Both the position numbers and the translations under genes were made by a program. The notes under the pieces were generated by a model. That model was given only the letters and a program-made list of their open reading frames with translations, searched no databases and was not told where the DNA came from. A stretch of DNA of 64,000 nucleotides from Acanthochromis polyacanthus (taxonomy: Eukaryota; Chordata; Actinopteri; Pomacentridae). The stretch is taken from contig NC_067117.1 of assembly GCF_021347895.1 (NCBI RefSeq), forward strand, positions 18,261,858 through 18,325,857, written 5' to 3'. Positions within the stretch are counted from its first letter, which is position 1; every line of letters starts with the position of its first letter. Shown in pieces: positions 23,011-34,854 of this stretch.

Positions 23011-23174
23011 GGTCTCACGTGATTTTGGAAGGAGATTTGCTTTCTAGCATCCTGAGATTTGGATACAGACCACAACAAAGAGCGATCGCCAGGTAATGTG
23101 GAGGTTTTCGTTCACTTCTCATCTCTAGTATGTGTGGGACACTCATTGAGACTATCTGAGCCGGTCAGTGTGGG

Positions 23175-23282
23175 GCAAAAGCACGTTAGGGCGGACATTG
23201 ACGTGGGGGGGTCCAGCTGCCCCCCCCCCCCAATGTCAAAGCACGTTAGGGCAGACTTTGACACGGGGGGGGGCAGTTGCCC
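23175..23282. repeat. C/G-homopolymer direct repeat, unit 3 (12 C)
   Basis: Same structure with only 12 C (23220-23231); length in this indel-rich unit may be unreliable. Confidence 0.75.
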
Positions 23283-23900
23283 ATACTTTCGCTTGCTAAG
23301 GCTGCCTGCCTGGCTAAATACTGGAGCTATGTCGAAAATTCATTCTCCATCACTCACAATGTATTAAATTACATATGGAAACAGACCCCAGGTTGAAAAA
23401 AACCGAAGTGCCCCTTTAAGGTTATGTGTTGTCAGTAGCCCTGAATATCTGCTGAGTCTCTGAAGTTAAACTGGAGAAAACAGTAAATCTTCTCCCTAGT
23501 CATTAATATTGTTTAATGACTGATTCACATGGTGTTGTATGTATTCCTGCAGTGTAGATTGAAAAAAATTAACTCCCAGAATATGTCCAAAGTAATGATG
23601 AACTCTACAGTTAATATATTTAAATTGCAGCACAGATAAGCTGGATAATAAAATCCTCTCCTAAAGCTAAAGTGACTACAGGTCTTTCTGTCGTTCAGTG
23701 CTTGGACAACTATTTGAAATAGGAAATCTTTCCAGGGTCACTTTAAAATGAACCCCTGCTATTGATGCTGATACTTGGACGTCTGTCTTCATCTCAGGTG
23801 TCTCATGTTCACTGTGAGGATCTTCTGAGAGAATCCAACAAAAGGAAAACCTCATCTGGTTGTGAAGAAGGAGACTGAATGGACGACATCCTCAGTGAAT

Positions 23901-24250
23901 CACTTCCTGTTTAGCTTTCACTTACAGAAGGACAGACCAACTCTTTATTATTTTATTACTTTATTATTCTCTGTTCTTAGTATTTCTCCTGCCCGAACAT
24001 TCTGCAAAGCGGACTCCCTCCATTTCCCCTCTGGTTCATCTCCCTCCCCGGATCATTCTCAGCTAGCTTCATACCTCCCTGTACAATAAACCATCATTAT
24101 TCTCATTCCTGCCTCGGTAGTGTGGTTCTCTGCACGAGTCCAGTCTAGTTCTGTGACAATTTGATTCTCAGTGGCATTAAAAATTCTTTTTGCAGTTTTC
24201 AAGAAAATAATTGACAATAATATATAATTATAGACTGTGATTTGTCAGAT
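23901..24250 (+). mobile_element. LTR-like insertion, unit 3
   Basis: Same element with one extra T (GTATTTCTCC near 23983). Confidence 0.55.
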
Positions 24251-24724
24251 ATGTGCCTCTGCTGGACCAAGTGGAGGAGAACTGGAAAATGGGGAAACAT
24301 AAATTCCAGCGAAAATGGCTCAAAAACATGGATTTCAGAGAATGACTGCAGCCCATTGGTGGTTCCCGGATTCAGAAATAGTGAAATATATGGGTTTTTA
24401 TATAAAAATCATCTTTTACAAAAAAATACACCCATGTAATTTGTTGAGTTCATGGTCGTGGCATTGGGTGTGCACAGCCCTCAATGGCATAATGTAGGAA
24501 AACAGCTTGAAATAAACATGATAGGTTAATTTGCCATGAGGGCAGGTGATGGTCACGGTCACAAATAAGAAAAAAAAAATTGCATGAAGCTTAAGCAATG
24601 ACACCATGGGTGGTTGGTGTCATTTGTGAGCGGATGTGCAGACAAAAAAAAAAAAAAGACAAAAAAAAACACGGATGTGACGCACAAACAAATCAACCTT
24701 GTAGTCCATGTAGTCCAAACAACA

Positions 24725-25210
24725 ATGGCATGCAGCCGAGAAAGCGTCGCGGTGAATGATTACTGCCGTTTTTGTCACAAAAATCTGCGAATACATGGGG
24801 TACTCTCAAGTACAACACTTATTTTTGAAAAGGCTACGCAACAAAAGACTCCTTCTGAACTATTAGCGGTGTTAGGAATAACTTTAAATCGGAGCCAAAC
24901 CATGTCGGTGCGTATGTGTAAAAGTTACTTAAATTTACTCACACGTTTGGAACGGGATTTTCCTCTGTACAAACAATGGCAAGAAGCCGAAAGTAACGAG
25001 CCATCCAGTGCCTCCTCATCGTCGGAAACGTCAAGTGAAAAGAGGCAACGATTAACGCCATCCAAAACGCCAAGAGACCGCAAAAAGATTCGCTTTGGCC
25101 CCCCTCCTCTCTCTCTCTCTCTCCTTCTTGTTTTACGGCGGTGGCCCCCTCCTCCTCCTCCGGCATCATCTTTATGGGTAATCCAGGCGCTGAAGATGAC
25201 GCGGCATTAA
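24725..25210 (+). pseudogene. ZAD-like zinc-finger N-terminal fragment, unit 4
   Basis: Same 161-residue frame as units 2 and 3, except A38-T39-Q40 as in unit 1 (units 2 and 3 read A-M-Q). The frame also stays open upstream, but the ATG at 24725 is the one shared by units 2-4. The second CxxC is again degenerate. No equivalent of this module exists in the unique sequence at 32405-33354, where it would be expected if it were part of the ancestral kinase locus. Confidence 0.45.
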
Positions 25211-27386
25211 CTCCCGCCTCCCATGCTATGATTGGTCGTACCAAACTGTACCGGGAGGGAAACACGATTCAATTCGCACAACGCCAAACTGACTCTCCTG
25301 TATCTCCTAACGTGGAGATAGGAGATTACATGGAGATTCAGTTCGGATTTTCCAAGCTACAGTGGATGGGTTTGGACCCATCCACTGGTTTGGACCCATC
25401 CACTGTGTGCTTTCTTTACAGTAAATATGACAGTTAAAAGTTTAAAAAATAACGAGATTACATATATGCTGCTTTGTTTACATTTAAACGAAGTAGTGCT
25501 GAGACTAATGTCAGAATGTGACTACCTTCTGGACAGTGTCTTACGGATTTCAGTAGGACAACAGGTCTACACTGAAACTAGCAGGACATCGAGGTTAAAC
25601 CCAACATCAACCTTTCAACAAAGTCTGAAGAACCCAACATTTTTGAGGTAAGTGACTTCACTGTTCTGTTTGATGAAGCAAACACCAGAGGAAACATTCA
25701 GAAGGCAGTTTTAAGATCTATTTTTCTACAACTCTGTCCAATTTGTAATGAAATCCGTGAGTCAGAACAGGATGTAACACTCAGTTTTGTACTTGTCTTG
25801 TCATTTTTAACATCTTGTTATTGAAAAGTAATAACTGGATAACTAAAACCATTTTTGTGACCAAGCATTTAATGTTAAAAAAATATTCTGTATGTTTTGT
25901 TTTGTATTGTCCTGGCATGCAAGTACAAAAGTGTCAGAAAATATCATTGGTTGATTTCTGCATTGCTGTTTTTTTGGGGTAATGTGTGCTCAAAGATGAG
26001 ACTTTCAGTGACAATTTCAATTATTTTTTAAATTTCAATTCACCTGTTATCAGAGATTATTTCATCAACTTGTCCTGTAGTTGAAACTAGAACTAACCAT
26101 AAAAAATCATGCTTTATCTGTATTAGTTCTTGAGATACTGTCATTTAAACATTACCTCAAATGCCTGTAATAAGTTAAAAATGTGCTGGATGTGGATAAA
26201 CAGGCTTTTAAAACTTTATCTCAAATATCTTGATTTGTGAATAAAAATACTGAAAACATTTCAAAAAGTTAGCATTTTAATATATTTGAAATATATTTAG
26301 GTGAAAAAAAATCTGTCACATGAGACATGGTTGAGCAGAAAATGTTGTAACAAATGAGAGATTTCAACAATTTATAACAACATTACTCAGAATATGTCAC
26401 TATAAGTTATTAACCCAAACCCATCCACTGTGTTCTTTCTTTACAGTGAATATGACAGTTAAAAGTTTAAAAAATAACTACATTACATATATGCTTTGTT
26501 CACATTTAAACCAAGTCGTGCTGAGACTAATGTCAGAATGTGACTACCTTGATTTCATTGCGTTGAAAAAACACCACCATTCATCCAACCTGATTTAAAC
26601 TCCCCACGGCACTTCCTCAGGACCCCTGCAATACCCCTACCAAGTTTGAGCACCATCTGATATACCGTTGTCAAGAACACATTTCTAAAAGTTAGCATTT
26701 TTTAATATATTTGAAATATATTTTAGGTGAGAAAAAATCTGTCACATGAGACATGGTTGAGCAGAAAATGTTGTAACAAATGAGAGATTTCAACAATTTA
26801 TGACAACATTACTCAGAATATGTCACTATAAGTTATTAAGTGCAGATAGATGAGAAAAACAGTGCCAGTTTTAGTCATTTAACATGCCATTTTCAAAATT
26901 AAACAATGCTGAGAAATTTTAAATTGTTTTTAAAGGCACTGTAGAATTCATGCCAACACAAAAACTCTGAGTGGAGACACCATTTCAATTTATTTTATTG
27001 AGTTATTTATTTTTTTACTGAGTAGTTTAGTGAAACCAGCTTAACACCAAACTCAGAGACATCCACATTTCAACAAAATCTAGATAACCAAACTTTTGTC
27101 AAGTAACTAACTCCACTCTTCTGTTTAATGAACACTTTGGGGTTTCTGAGGAAACATCCATGTAGTTTTGCTGCAATACTGTCCAATATGCCTTATAACA
27201 CAATTCAGAAGAGGTTGTAACACTCAATGCTGTTGTTTTGTGATAACTGGTTCAATATTTAGCAAATAAGATTGAAAACTGAGATGACAACAGTGTGGTA
27301 GATTACCAATGGTTTAACAAAACATCCATAGATTATGGTTCTCTTTTGTGTCTGTTTCACTTTCAGTCTTCGGTGACAAGATAAAA

Positions 27387-29540
27387 ATGAACATTCAAAG
27401 TTCATCCTCATCATCTTCCTCCGAGCGGAGTACCACAAGGCAGCCTTTCAAAGTCCCAGAAGGCTACAAATTGGTGAAAGAACTGGGACATGGAGGCTGT
27501 GGATTAGTGCTGGAATGTGTGAAAAACAACACAGAAGAGCACGTGGCTATAAAGTTTCCCAAATGGGACGACCTAGACCATGAGGTAGGACACTGATTTC
27601 AGCTGAACAGTGACGCAAAAAAGACATTGTTTTAAAAAGAGGTAGTACCACTACAAGATTCTGAGTAGTGGTACTGGTCATGTTATGTACTTTTTAGTTG
27701 TTGAGAAGAACTGATTGGACTATGTGCCTCAGCAAATGCATTATCTCTCCACAGGCGGAAATCATGAAAAAGCTCATGAGCCACAAGTCAAAGAAGTCCA
27801 ACATCATTGACTACAAAGGAGATGTCTTCATAAAAAATAAGCGGCTCCTGGTGTTTGAAAAACTGGACATCACCCTGGAGGACTATGTGCGGAATGTACC
27901 ACAGCCAATGCCACTGGAACACGTCCGTACAGTTATTCAGCAGGTGTGACCTTCTATTGTCTCCTTCTATTTCTCTCCTTCAGTGGTGCTAGAATCAACA
28001 TCGCTGGTTCAGGAACCTTTACAACTTCTACTTTTATTGTCATGTGACAGATTTCTTTAACAAATTCCTGATAAATGTTGTTACTTGCAGCTGGCTGTAG
28101 CTTTGAATGCAGCAAAGAGTGCTGGCATAATCCACACTGATGTGAAGATGGATAACATCATGATGGTGGATCATGTGAAGCAGCCCTTCAGAGTCAAACT
28201 CATTGACTTTGGTGTGGCCGAGTACAGATCTACAGCCAAAACAGGAGACCTATGCCAAATACCTGCATATAGGTATGAAATACTGATACATTTTAAACAT
28301 TGAGAAATCTTTAATTCAGCACTGTCTCCTTACTGTCTACTGTGTCACATCTTCATTTGATGTTTTTTCCACATTCAGAGCTCCAGAAATCTCCCTGGGC
28401 CTGCCGCATTCAGAGGCCATCGACGTTTGGTCGTTAGGCTGCGTGATGGTCAGGATGGTGACTGGAAACAGTCTCTTCAGATCAAACTCAGAATACTGGA
28501 CAGTGAGTAAATTACTGCAGCTGAAACACATTAGAAGCCGTCACAGGATTAGCTTCAGGTCTAACACGGTGTTATGTTTTGTTTGCAGCTCCGACGCATG
28601 ATCCGTCTGCTGGGTCTGCCGCCGCAATATCTCATGGATGCTGGCCGGAGATCAGGATTCCTTTTTAAGAAAATGCCTAATGGTTTGTGGCGGCTGAAGG
28701 TACAATACTCCTACTGTGATTTTACCTCTGACCTTTACTCACTCAATAAGATAAAGACTTTAGTAAGCATCATTGTTTTCTTCTTTCAGACACCTAAAGA
28801 GTATTACCACGCCTACTACAACCACAAAGGTCCCACGTTCGGCTCTCTGGATGAAATGATAACGGTGGGTAGTTTAGGAAGCAGCAGCTAGTTGCTGAAA
28901 AGTCCCGTTCATTTATGGTATTCACATTTCACGGTGGAAGGTGATTTGGCCACTGTTGGACTTTCAAAATGTTTTCTGCACCAGATGCGCTCTGAGACGG
29001 ACAAACCAGCAGAGGCTGATGAGAGGAGGGAGTGCATCGAGCTTTTGAAGGCGATGCTTCAGTGGGATGAGAAGGACAGAATCACCCCCAGTGGTATCCT
29101 CCACCATCCCTTTATCACCAAAAGCTACCTCAACAGCAGCTCCCCCACCAGCAGCTGGTAAGTGTGTTTCTGTTTACTTTGTACACGGGTTGTGAGACAT
29201 TAGCAGCCCAGCAGGTGACAAAAGACTAATATGGACTTTTGTTGATTTCCATGTTTACATTCTCTGCTTGTCGGATGTAAACCCAAAAGTGTATGTTTCC
29301 TTTTTTAGCGACGAACCTAGACCCTCCACCAGCCTGTCCATCATGGGTAATCCTGCAGACCCCGAAAACAAAATGAACCTGACAGGCTTGCCTGATGAGG
29401 ATAGTAATGATGATGAAGACACTGAAGTCAGTGAGAAGGAGCAGAGGAAGACAAAGAAGAAGAAGAACTGCTTCCAACGCGCCTTCTCTTGGATAAAGAA
29501 GACGTTCTGCTGCTGCTGTGTGTCCAATGTGATGAACTGA
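27387..29540 (+). CDS. HIPK-like protein kinase, copy 4 (8 exons, 427 aa)
   Basis: Exons: 27387-27584, 27755-27943, 28091-28272, 28379-28502, 28589-28699, 28790-28864, 28985-29157, 29309-29540. The translation is identical to copies 1 and 2. One intron-1 substitution (AAATGC for AAACGC at about 27735) is private. Its flanks share variants with unit 1 (TACGCAAC, GCGGCATT, ACACGGGTT) and with unit 2 (18-bp duplication, poly-T intron change), so the unit is a mosaic consistent with gene conversion or unequal crossing-over. Last complete kinase gene of the array. Confidence 0.93.
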
Positions 29541-29765
29541 GCAGCACTGATGGACTGGATTCACATTTCGGACTTCTGCCGGAGGGTTCTTCCTGTTAGG
29601 AGGGAGTTGTTCCTCCCCTCTGTCTCCAAGTGCAAATCCAAAGGATTTGTTGGGATTTTGTTTCTTGTTATCTTGTGCTGTCTCTGTCTGTTTTCTATCT
29701 GCTATTCTGTTGTCTCTCCTCTTTCCCCTCACCCCAACCGGTCGAGGCAGATGGCCGCCCTGTCT

Positions 29766-29973
29766 GAGCCTGGTTCTGCCGGAGGGTTCTTCCTGAAAAA
29801 GGGAGTTTTACCTCCCCACTGTCGCCAAGTGCTTGCTCAGACAGGGAATCCAAAGGAAAATTTGGATTTGTTGGATTTCTCTCTATAATTTTGTCTTTAC
29901 TTTTCTAATTGAAGTGTCTTGAGATGACACATTTGAACTGGGAAATAAAATTGATTGAAAATGAATTGAAAGG
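29766..29973 (+). mobile_element. Retroposon-like 3' tail, unit 4
   Basis: Same sequence and position relative to the kinase stop as in unit 1. Confidence 0.7.
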
Positions 29974-31190
29974 TTCACCCAAAAAGTGTCTGGATTTTGG
30001 TCACATGGTTGATGCTCACAACTGGCCTGAGTCAGTCATGGCTTCTCAGTTGCTGTGCAGAGCAGAGAATCTTTGGGTTTCTTTTTTTTTTTACAATTTC
30101 CATCATTATTTTTGGTGAATTTTTAAATTCGACATTTTAAATAAAGTGACTACAATGAAATCTGACAATTTTAAGCTTATTTTCAAGATGTTTTCTCTAT
30201 GTAACCACACAAAACTGATGGTATTTATTACAAACAGTCGGAAAGTTGAACCACTCTTTCCATTATACAGTTTCTGGCTCTAAAAAGAGTGTGCATTTTG
30301 AAGATGTTTTAAAAACAAAACATGCTTTGTAAACAAAGTGGTGTTACAAGGGTTAAAAGTGACAGGCACATCTCATTGCAATGAGTGATGAAGTTATTTT
30401 TCCTGCACTCCACAACTTACAAGTCTCCCATAACTATCAATCTTAATCATAATCCTTTACATTTTCATTGTGTAGTTAATTTTGCAGAGCTCATTGTTTG
30501 CTCAGATGGTCAGGCATTTCCTCATGGAGCTAAAATAGAGACAGTATTGGCTGTCATTGGAAAAAAAAGAATTTACCATTGAAAAAAATTGTCATTGAAA
30601 ACACAATTTACTCTAGTCTTGAAGGTCGGACTTCCCCAAACCAAAGAAAAATAAATTACAAAACATCTAAAACAGCCACATTTTCAAAGCAAAAAACATT
30701 ACTATTATTGATTTTTTTGTTATCCACTCATTCATTTTGCTGTCAAACTACAGTTCCAGTAGTTTCTCCTCTGTTTTCTTTTTTTCCACCACGTTTGTTT
30801 GTTTGCTGGGTCACTAGAATGCAGGTGAGGTGAAGATAACCATGTTAAAAGCTTCACAACAATCTTAATCCTTCTAAACCCAAACAATATGTGTTATGTT
30901 ATGGCTTTTACTTTTTACTGTTAGTAGACAATAAAATCTCTGTCCTAGGCACGTTTTCAAGGCAATCACAGCATTGTTTAGCCCTCACAGACAAGAAAAA
31001 ACAAAGCACAAGGCATGTTTTTATGGCAATCACACTCATATAATAGCAAAACACAGAGCCTCCATTCCAATATCCTTCATATTTAGCCTCTTCACACATT
31101 CTGCCTACATGAGGCTACAACAAACAGAGACCACCACACAATGATAATTATTGCTGAATGCTGATGCAGTGATTGTGTCAATAAAAAATA

Positions 31191-31265
31191 ATTCATACTT
31201 TCTGTGAAGTATGAATCTCGGTCGCGAAATCGCACCAAAACCGGTGTTTTGGCGCGATTTCGCGA
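31191..31265. promoter_or_regulatory. Hairpin pair with CpG palindrome, unit 4
   Basis: Identical to unit 1; the 44-bp palindrome is 31222-31265. Confidence 0.6.
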
Positions 31266-31430
31266 GGTCTCACGTGATTTTGGAAGGAGATTTGCTTTCT
31301 AGCATCCTGAGATTTGGATACAGACCACAACAAAGAGCGATCGCCAGGTAATGTGGAGGTTTTCGTTCACTTCTCATCTCTAGTATGTTGTGGGACACTC
31401 ATTGAGACTATCTGAGCCGGTCAGTGTGGG

Positions 31431-31551
31431 GCAAAAGCACGTTAGGGCGGACATTGACGTGGGGGGGCCAGCTGCCCCCCCCCCCCCCCCCCCCCCCCCC
31501 ATGTCAAAGCACGTTAGGGCAGACTTTGACACGGGGGGGGGCAGTTGCCCC
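31431..31551. repeat. C/G-homopolymer direct repeat, unit 4 (26 C)
   Basis: Same structure with 26 C (31475-31500). Just after it, unit 4 alone has an expanded GCTAGC/GAGCTGCTA stretch (31561-31590) where the other units read CGCTTGCTAAGCTG. Confidence 0.8.
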
Positions 31552-32086
31552 ATACTTTTCGCTAGCCGAGCTGCTAGCTGAGCTGCTAAGCTGCCTGCCT
31601 GGCTAAATACTGGAGCTATGTCGAAAATTCATTTCTCCATCACTCACATGTATTAAATTACATATGGAAACAGACCCCAGGTTGAAAAAAACCGAAGTGC
31701 CCCTTTAAGGTTATGTGTTGTCAGTAGCCCTGAATATCTGCTGAGTCTCTGAAGTTAAACTGGAGAAAACAGTAAATCTTCTCCCTAGTCATTAATATTG
31801 TTTAATGACTGATTCACATGGTGTTGTATGTATTCCTGCAGTGTAGATTGAAAAAAATTAACTCCCAGAATATGTCCAAAGTAATGATGAACTCTACAGT
31901 TAATATATTTAAATTGCAGCACAGATAAGCTGGATAATAAAATCCTCTCCTAAAGCTAAAGTGACTACAGGTCTTTCTGTCGTTCAGTGCTTGGACAACT
32001 ATTTGAAATAGGAAATCTTTCCAGGGTCACTTTAAAATGAACCCCTGCTATTGATGCTGATACTTGGACGTCTGTCTTCATCTCAG

Positions 32087-32284
32087 GTGTCTCATGTTCA
32101 CTGTGAGGATCTTCTGAGAGAATCCAACAAAAGGAAAACCTCATCTGGTTGTGAAGAAGGAGACTGAATGGACGACATCCTCAGTGAATATGTGCATCTG
32201 CTGGACCAAGTGGAGGAGAACTGGAAAATGGGGAAACATAAATTCCAGCGAAAATGGCTCAAAAACATGGATTTCAGAGAATGA
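32087..32284 (+). other. Exon-like open frame with one internal TGA, intact in unit 4
   Basis: After the acceptor ...TCTTCATCTCAG (AG at 32085-32086) the phase-0 frame gives 26 residues (VSHVHCEDLLRE...GCEEGD), a TGA at 32165-32167, and immediately an in-frame ATG starting 38 more residues (MDDILSEYVHLL...KWLKNMDFRE) to a stop at 32282-32284. The second part is charged and helix-like. I do not recognise it. It could be the last exon of a small gene driven from the CpG palindrome about 800 bp upstream, or an old exon with one nonsense change. Kinase exon 7 ends in phase 2, so it is not an in-frame alternative kinase end. Confidence 0.35.
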
Positions 32285-32404
32285 CTGCAGCCCATTGGTG
32301 GTTCCCTGATTCAGAAATAGTGAAATGTACAGTTTTTTATATAAAAATCATCTTTTACAAAAAAATACACCCATGTAATTTGTTGAGTTCATGGTCGTGG
32401 CATT

Positions 32405-33303
32405 AAAATTTTTACAGCATAGCATTAAAATGGCATTAAAAAGCATCAAATTTGACTGGTTGATATCTGCAGAAACCCTGTACAATATAAAAAGTCCAGG
32501 TTATTTATAGCAGATATGCAGCATTAAAACATCAATGCATTCAGGTCAAGAGCTTCATTATTTCCTTTACTGCACATTTAAAAACGGCATTATTTAACAA
32601 TTGTGAACTGTAAAAATGTTTAAACACATGTAATAAATGGATGAAATAAATAATGTGTTGCTTACAGTGAAGTCTAAAAACTTAAGTCACAAGAGAAGTT
32701 GTATTCTGAAGAGAGGGGCTGAATCTGCAGCATTATTGTTTTTACTGGAAGGTTGATGAGGACATCAGTGCTACTCTTCCTCACAGTGATGAAGGAGAGA
32801 AAATTCTTCAGGCAACCATGCACCAAAGTGCTGAGACCAAGTTAATAAAAATATTTGTATTGAGCCAAGTGCAAAATAGGCAGTACAGAAAAGACACAGT
32901 ATGCCAAAATGTAGAAAATATATGAATGTGAAAATATATATAGTGTGCAAAATGACTTGAATATATCCAGTATACAACAAAATGACTTGCAGATCTAAAA
33001 AGAAATGCATAAAACATGCACGTATGACACAGTCTCTGAAACATATGTAGCACATGCATAGAAATAAACAGTTGTACATGTGCATTACACAACATTTTTC
33101 TGTTTGTGGACCACTAGAGTAGTTCTCCTTCCTGTCGACTAAACAGTCTGAGGGCAGCTAAGAGGAAGGACCTTGTTTAGTGTTCAGTCCTGCACCACAG
33201 TAAAATTAGCACTTCCAGGGCCTGGGGTGGGCTGTGTGGGATTTCTCAGAACTGTCTTCAGTTTCAACAGCATTCTATCACTTTCTTAATAGTGTTTTTG
33301 CAG
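32405..33303. other. Unique sequence between unit 4 and partial unit 5
   Basis: No similarity to the array units and no convincing gene; AT-rich with short chance open frames. It occupies the place that the 1.1-kb ZAD-like module has inside the array, so it may be the ancestral spacer. GGCATTAAA is repeated a few times near 32400-32470. Confidence 0.6.
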
Positions 33304-33392
33304 TTCTGATGGTGGTAGTGAGTACTGGCCTCTCTGATGAATATATTATTGCTGACCTTTCAACAAAGTCTGAAGAACCCAACATTTTTGAG
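33304..33392 (+). other. Candidate 5' exon upstream of partial unit 5 (28 codons)
   Basis: Acceptor ...TTAATAGTGTTTTTGCAG (AG at 33302-33303), ATG at 33309, frame MVVVSTGLSDEYIIADLSTK... to a phase-0 donor GAG|GTAAGT at 33392/33393. The last 13 codons are the same as region A of the array units but the upstream part is different, and in the units the same frame reads DIEVKPNINLSTK.... Retention of one frame across different upstream sequences hints at coding history. No kinase exon follows, so any transcript here would be a remnant. Not recognised as a known protein. Confidence 0.35.
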
Positions 33393-34854
33393 GTAAGTGA
33401 CTTCACTGTTCTGTTTGATGAAGCAAACACCAGAGGAAACATTCAGAAGGCAGTTTTAAGATCTATTTTTCTACAACTCTGTCCAATTTGTAATGAAATC
33501 CGTGAGTCAGAACAGGATGTAACACTCAGTTTTGTACTTGTCTTGTCATTTTTAACATCTTGTTATTGAAAAGTAATAACTGGATAACTAAAACCATTTT
33601 TGTGACCAAGCATTTAATGTTAAAAAAATATTCTGTATGTTTTGTTTTGTATTGTCCTGGCATGCAAGTACAAAAGTGTCAGAAAATATCATTGGTTGAT
33701 TTCTGCATTGCTGTTTTTTTGGGGTAATGTGTGCTCAAAGATGAGACTTTCAGTGACAATTTCAATTATTTTTTAAATTTCAATTCACCTGTTATCAGAG
33801 ATTATTTCATCAACTTGTCCTGTAGTTGAAACTAGAACTAACCATAAAAAATCATGCTTTATCTGTATTAGTTCTTGAGATACTGTCATTTAAACATTAC
33901 CTCAAATGCCTGTAATAAGTTAAAAATGTGCTGGATGTGGATAAACAGGCTTTTAAAACTTTATCTCAAATATCTTGATTTGTGAATAAAAATACTGAAA
34001 ACATTTCAAAAAGTTAGCATTTTAATATATTTGAAATATATTTTAGGTGAAAAAAAATCTGTCACATGAGACATGGTTGAGCAGAAAATGTTGTAACAAA
34101 TGAGAGATTTCAACAATTTATAACAACATTACTCAGAATATGTCACTATAAGTTATTAACCCAAACCCATCCACTGTGTTCTTTCTTTACAGTGAATATG
34201 ACAGTTAAAAGTTTAAAAAATAACTACATTACATATATGCTTTGTTCACATTTAAACCAAGTCGTGCTGAGACTAATGTCAGAATGTGACTACCTTGATT
34301 TCATTGCGTTGAAAAAACACCACCATTCATCCAACCTGATTTAAACTCCCACGGCACTTCCTCAGGACCCCTGCAATACCCCTACCAAGTTTGAGCACCA
34401 TCTGATATACCGTTGTCAAGAACACATTTCTAAAAGTTAGCATTTTTTAATATATTTGAAATATATTTTAGGTGAGAAAAAATCTGTCACATGAGACATG
34501 GTTGAGCAGAAAATGTTGTAACAAATGAGAGATTTCAACAATTTATGACAACATTACTCAGAATATGTCACTATAAGTTATTAAGTGCAGATAGATGAGA
34601 AAAACAGTGCCAGTTTTAGTCATTTAACATGCCATTTTCAAAATTAAACAATGCTGAGAAATTTTAAATTGTTTTTAAAGGCACTGTAGAATTCATGCCA
34701 ACACAAAAACTCTGAGTGGAGACACCATTTCAATTTATTTTATTGAGTTATTTATTTTTTTACTGAGTAGTTTAGTGAAACCAGCTTAACACCAAACTCA
34801 GAGACATCCACATTTCAACAAAATCTAGATAACCAAACTTTTGTCAAGTAACTA
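33355..34854 (+). repeat. Partial unit 5: upstream/intronic part only, no kinase exons
   Basis: Matches unit 1 positions 823-2324 almost perfectly, sharing variants with unit 4. It starts inside the presumed 5' exon and stops about 250 bp before where kinase exon 1 would begin. Unit-like sequence ends after ...AGTAACTA and continues into unrelated sequence leading to the zinc-finger gene. One C is missing relative to the other units (near 34350). The kinase exons are absent, so this copy cannot encode the kinase. Confidence 0.95.

Larger units (their letters stand above)
16513..24769 (+). repeat. Tandem array unit 3 (indel-rich)
   Basis: A unit of 8257 bp that groups with unit 2 by shared substitutions. 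It is peppered with single-base insertions and deletions between about 17.38 and 24.0 kb, in exons, introns and intergenic sequence alike, while substitutions against unit 2 are rare. The 5' part (16513-17380) is clean. This looks like consensus error in the middle of a long repeat; see findings. Confidence 0.95.
24770..32404 (+). repeat. Tandem array unit 4 (3' end diverged)
   Basis: Collinear with unit 1 at an offset of 24786 through the kinase gene. Its last 230 bp (about 32175-32404) differ from the other units: the 349-bp LTR-like insertion is absent and several substitutions appear (GCATCTG for GCCTCTG, CCCTGATT for CCCGGATT). Similarity stops at 32404. This is the right edge of the homogenised array. 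Confidence 0.95.

Noticed and set aside
32771..33095. Minus-strand open frames of 95-104 codons rich in Phe, Ile and Cys
   Set aside because: AT-rich low-complexity translation without a domain or splice context.
1..34854. The regular repeats as a CRISPR-like array or satellite
   Set aside because: The unit is 8.26 kb with spliced genes; there are no short regularly spaced repeats.
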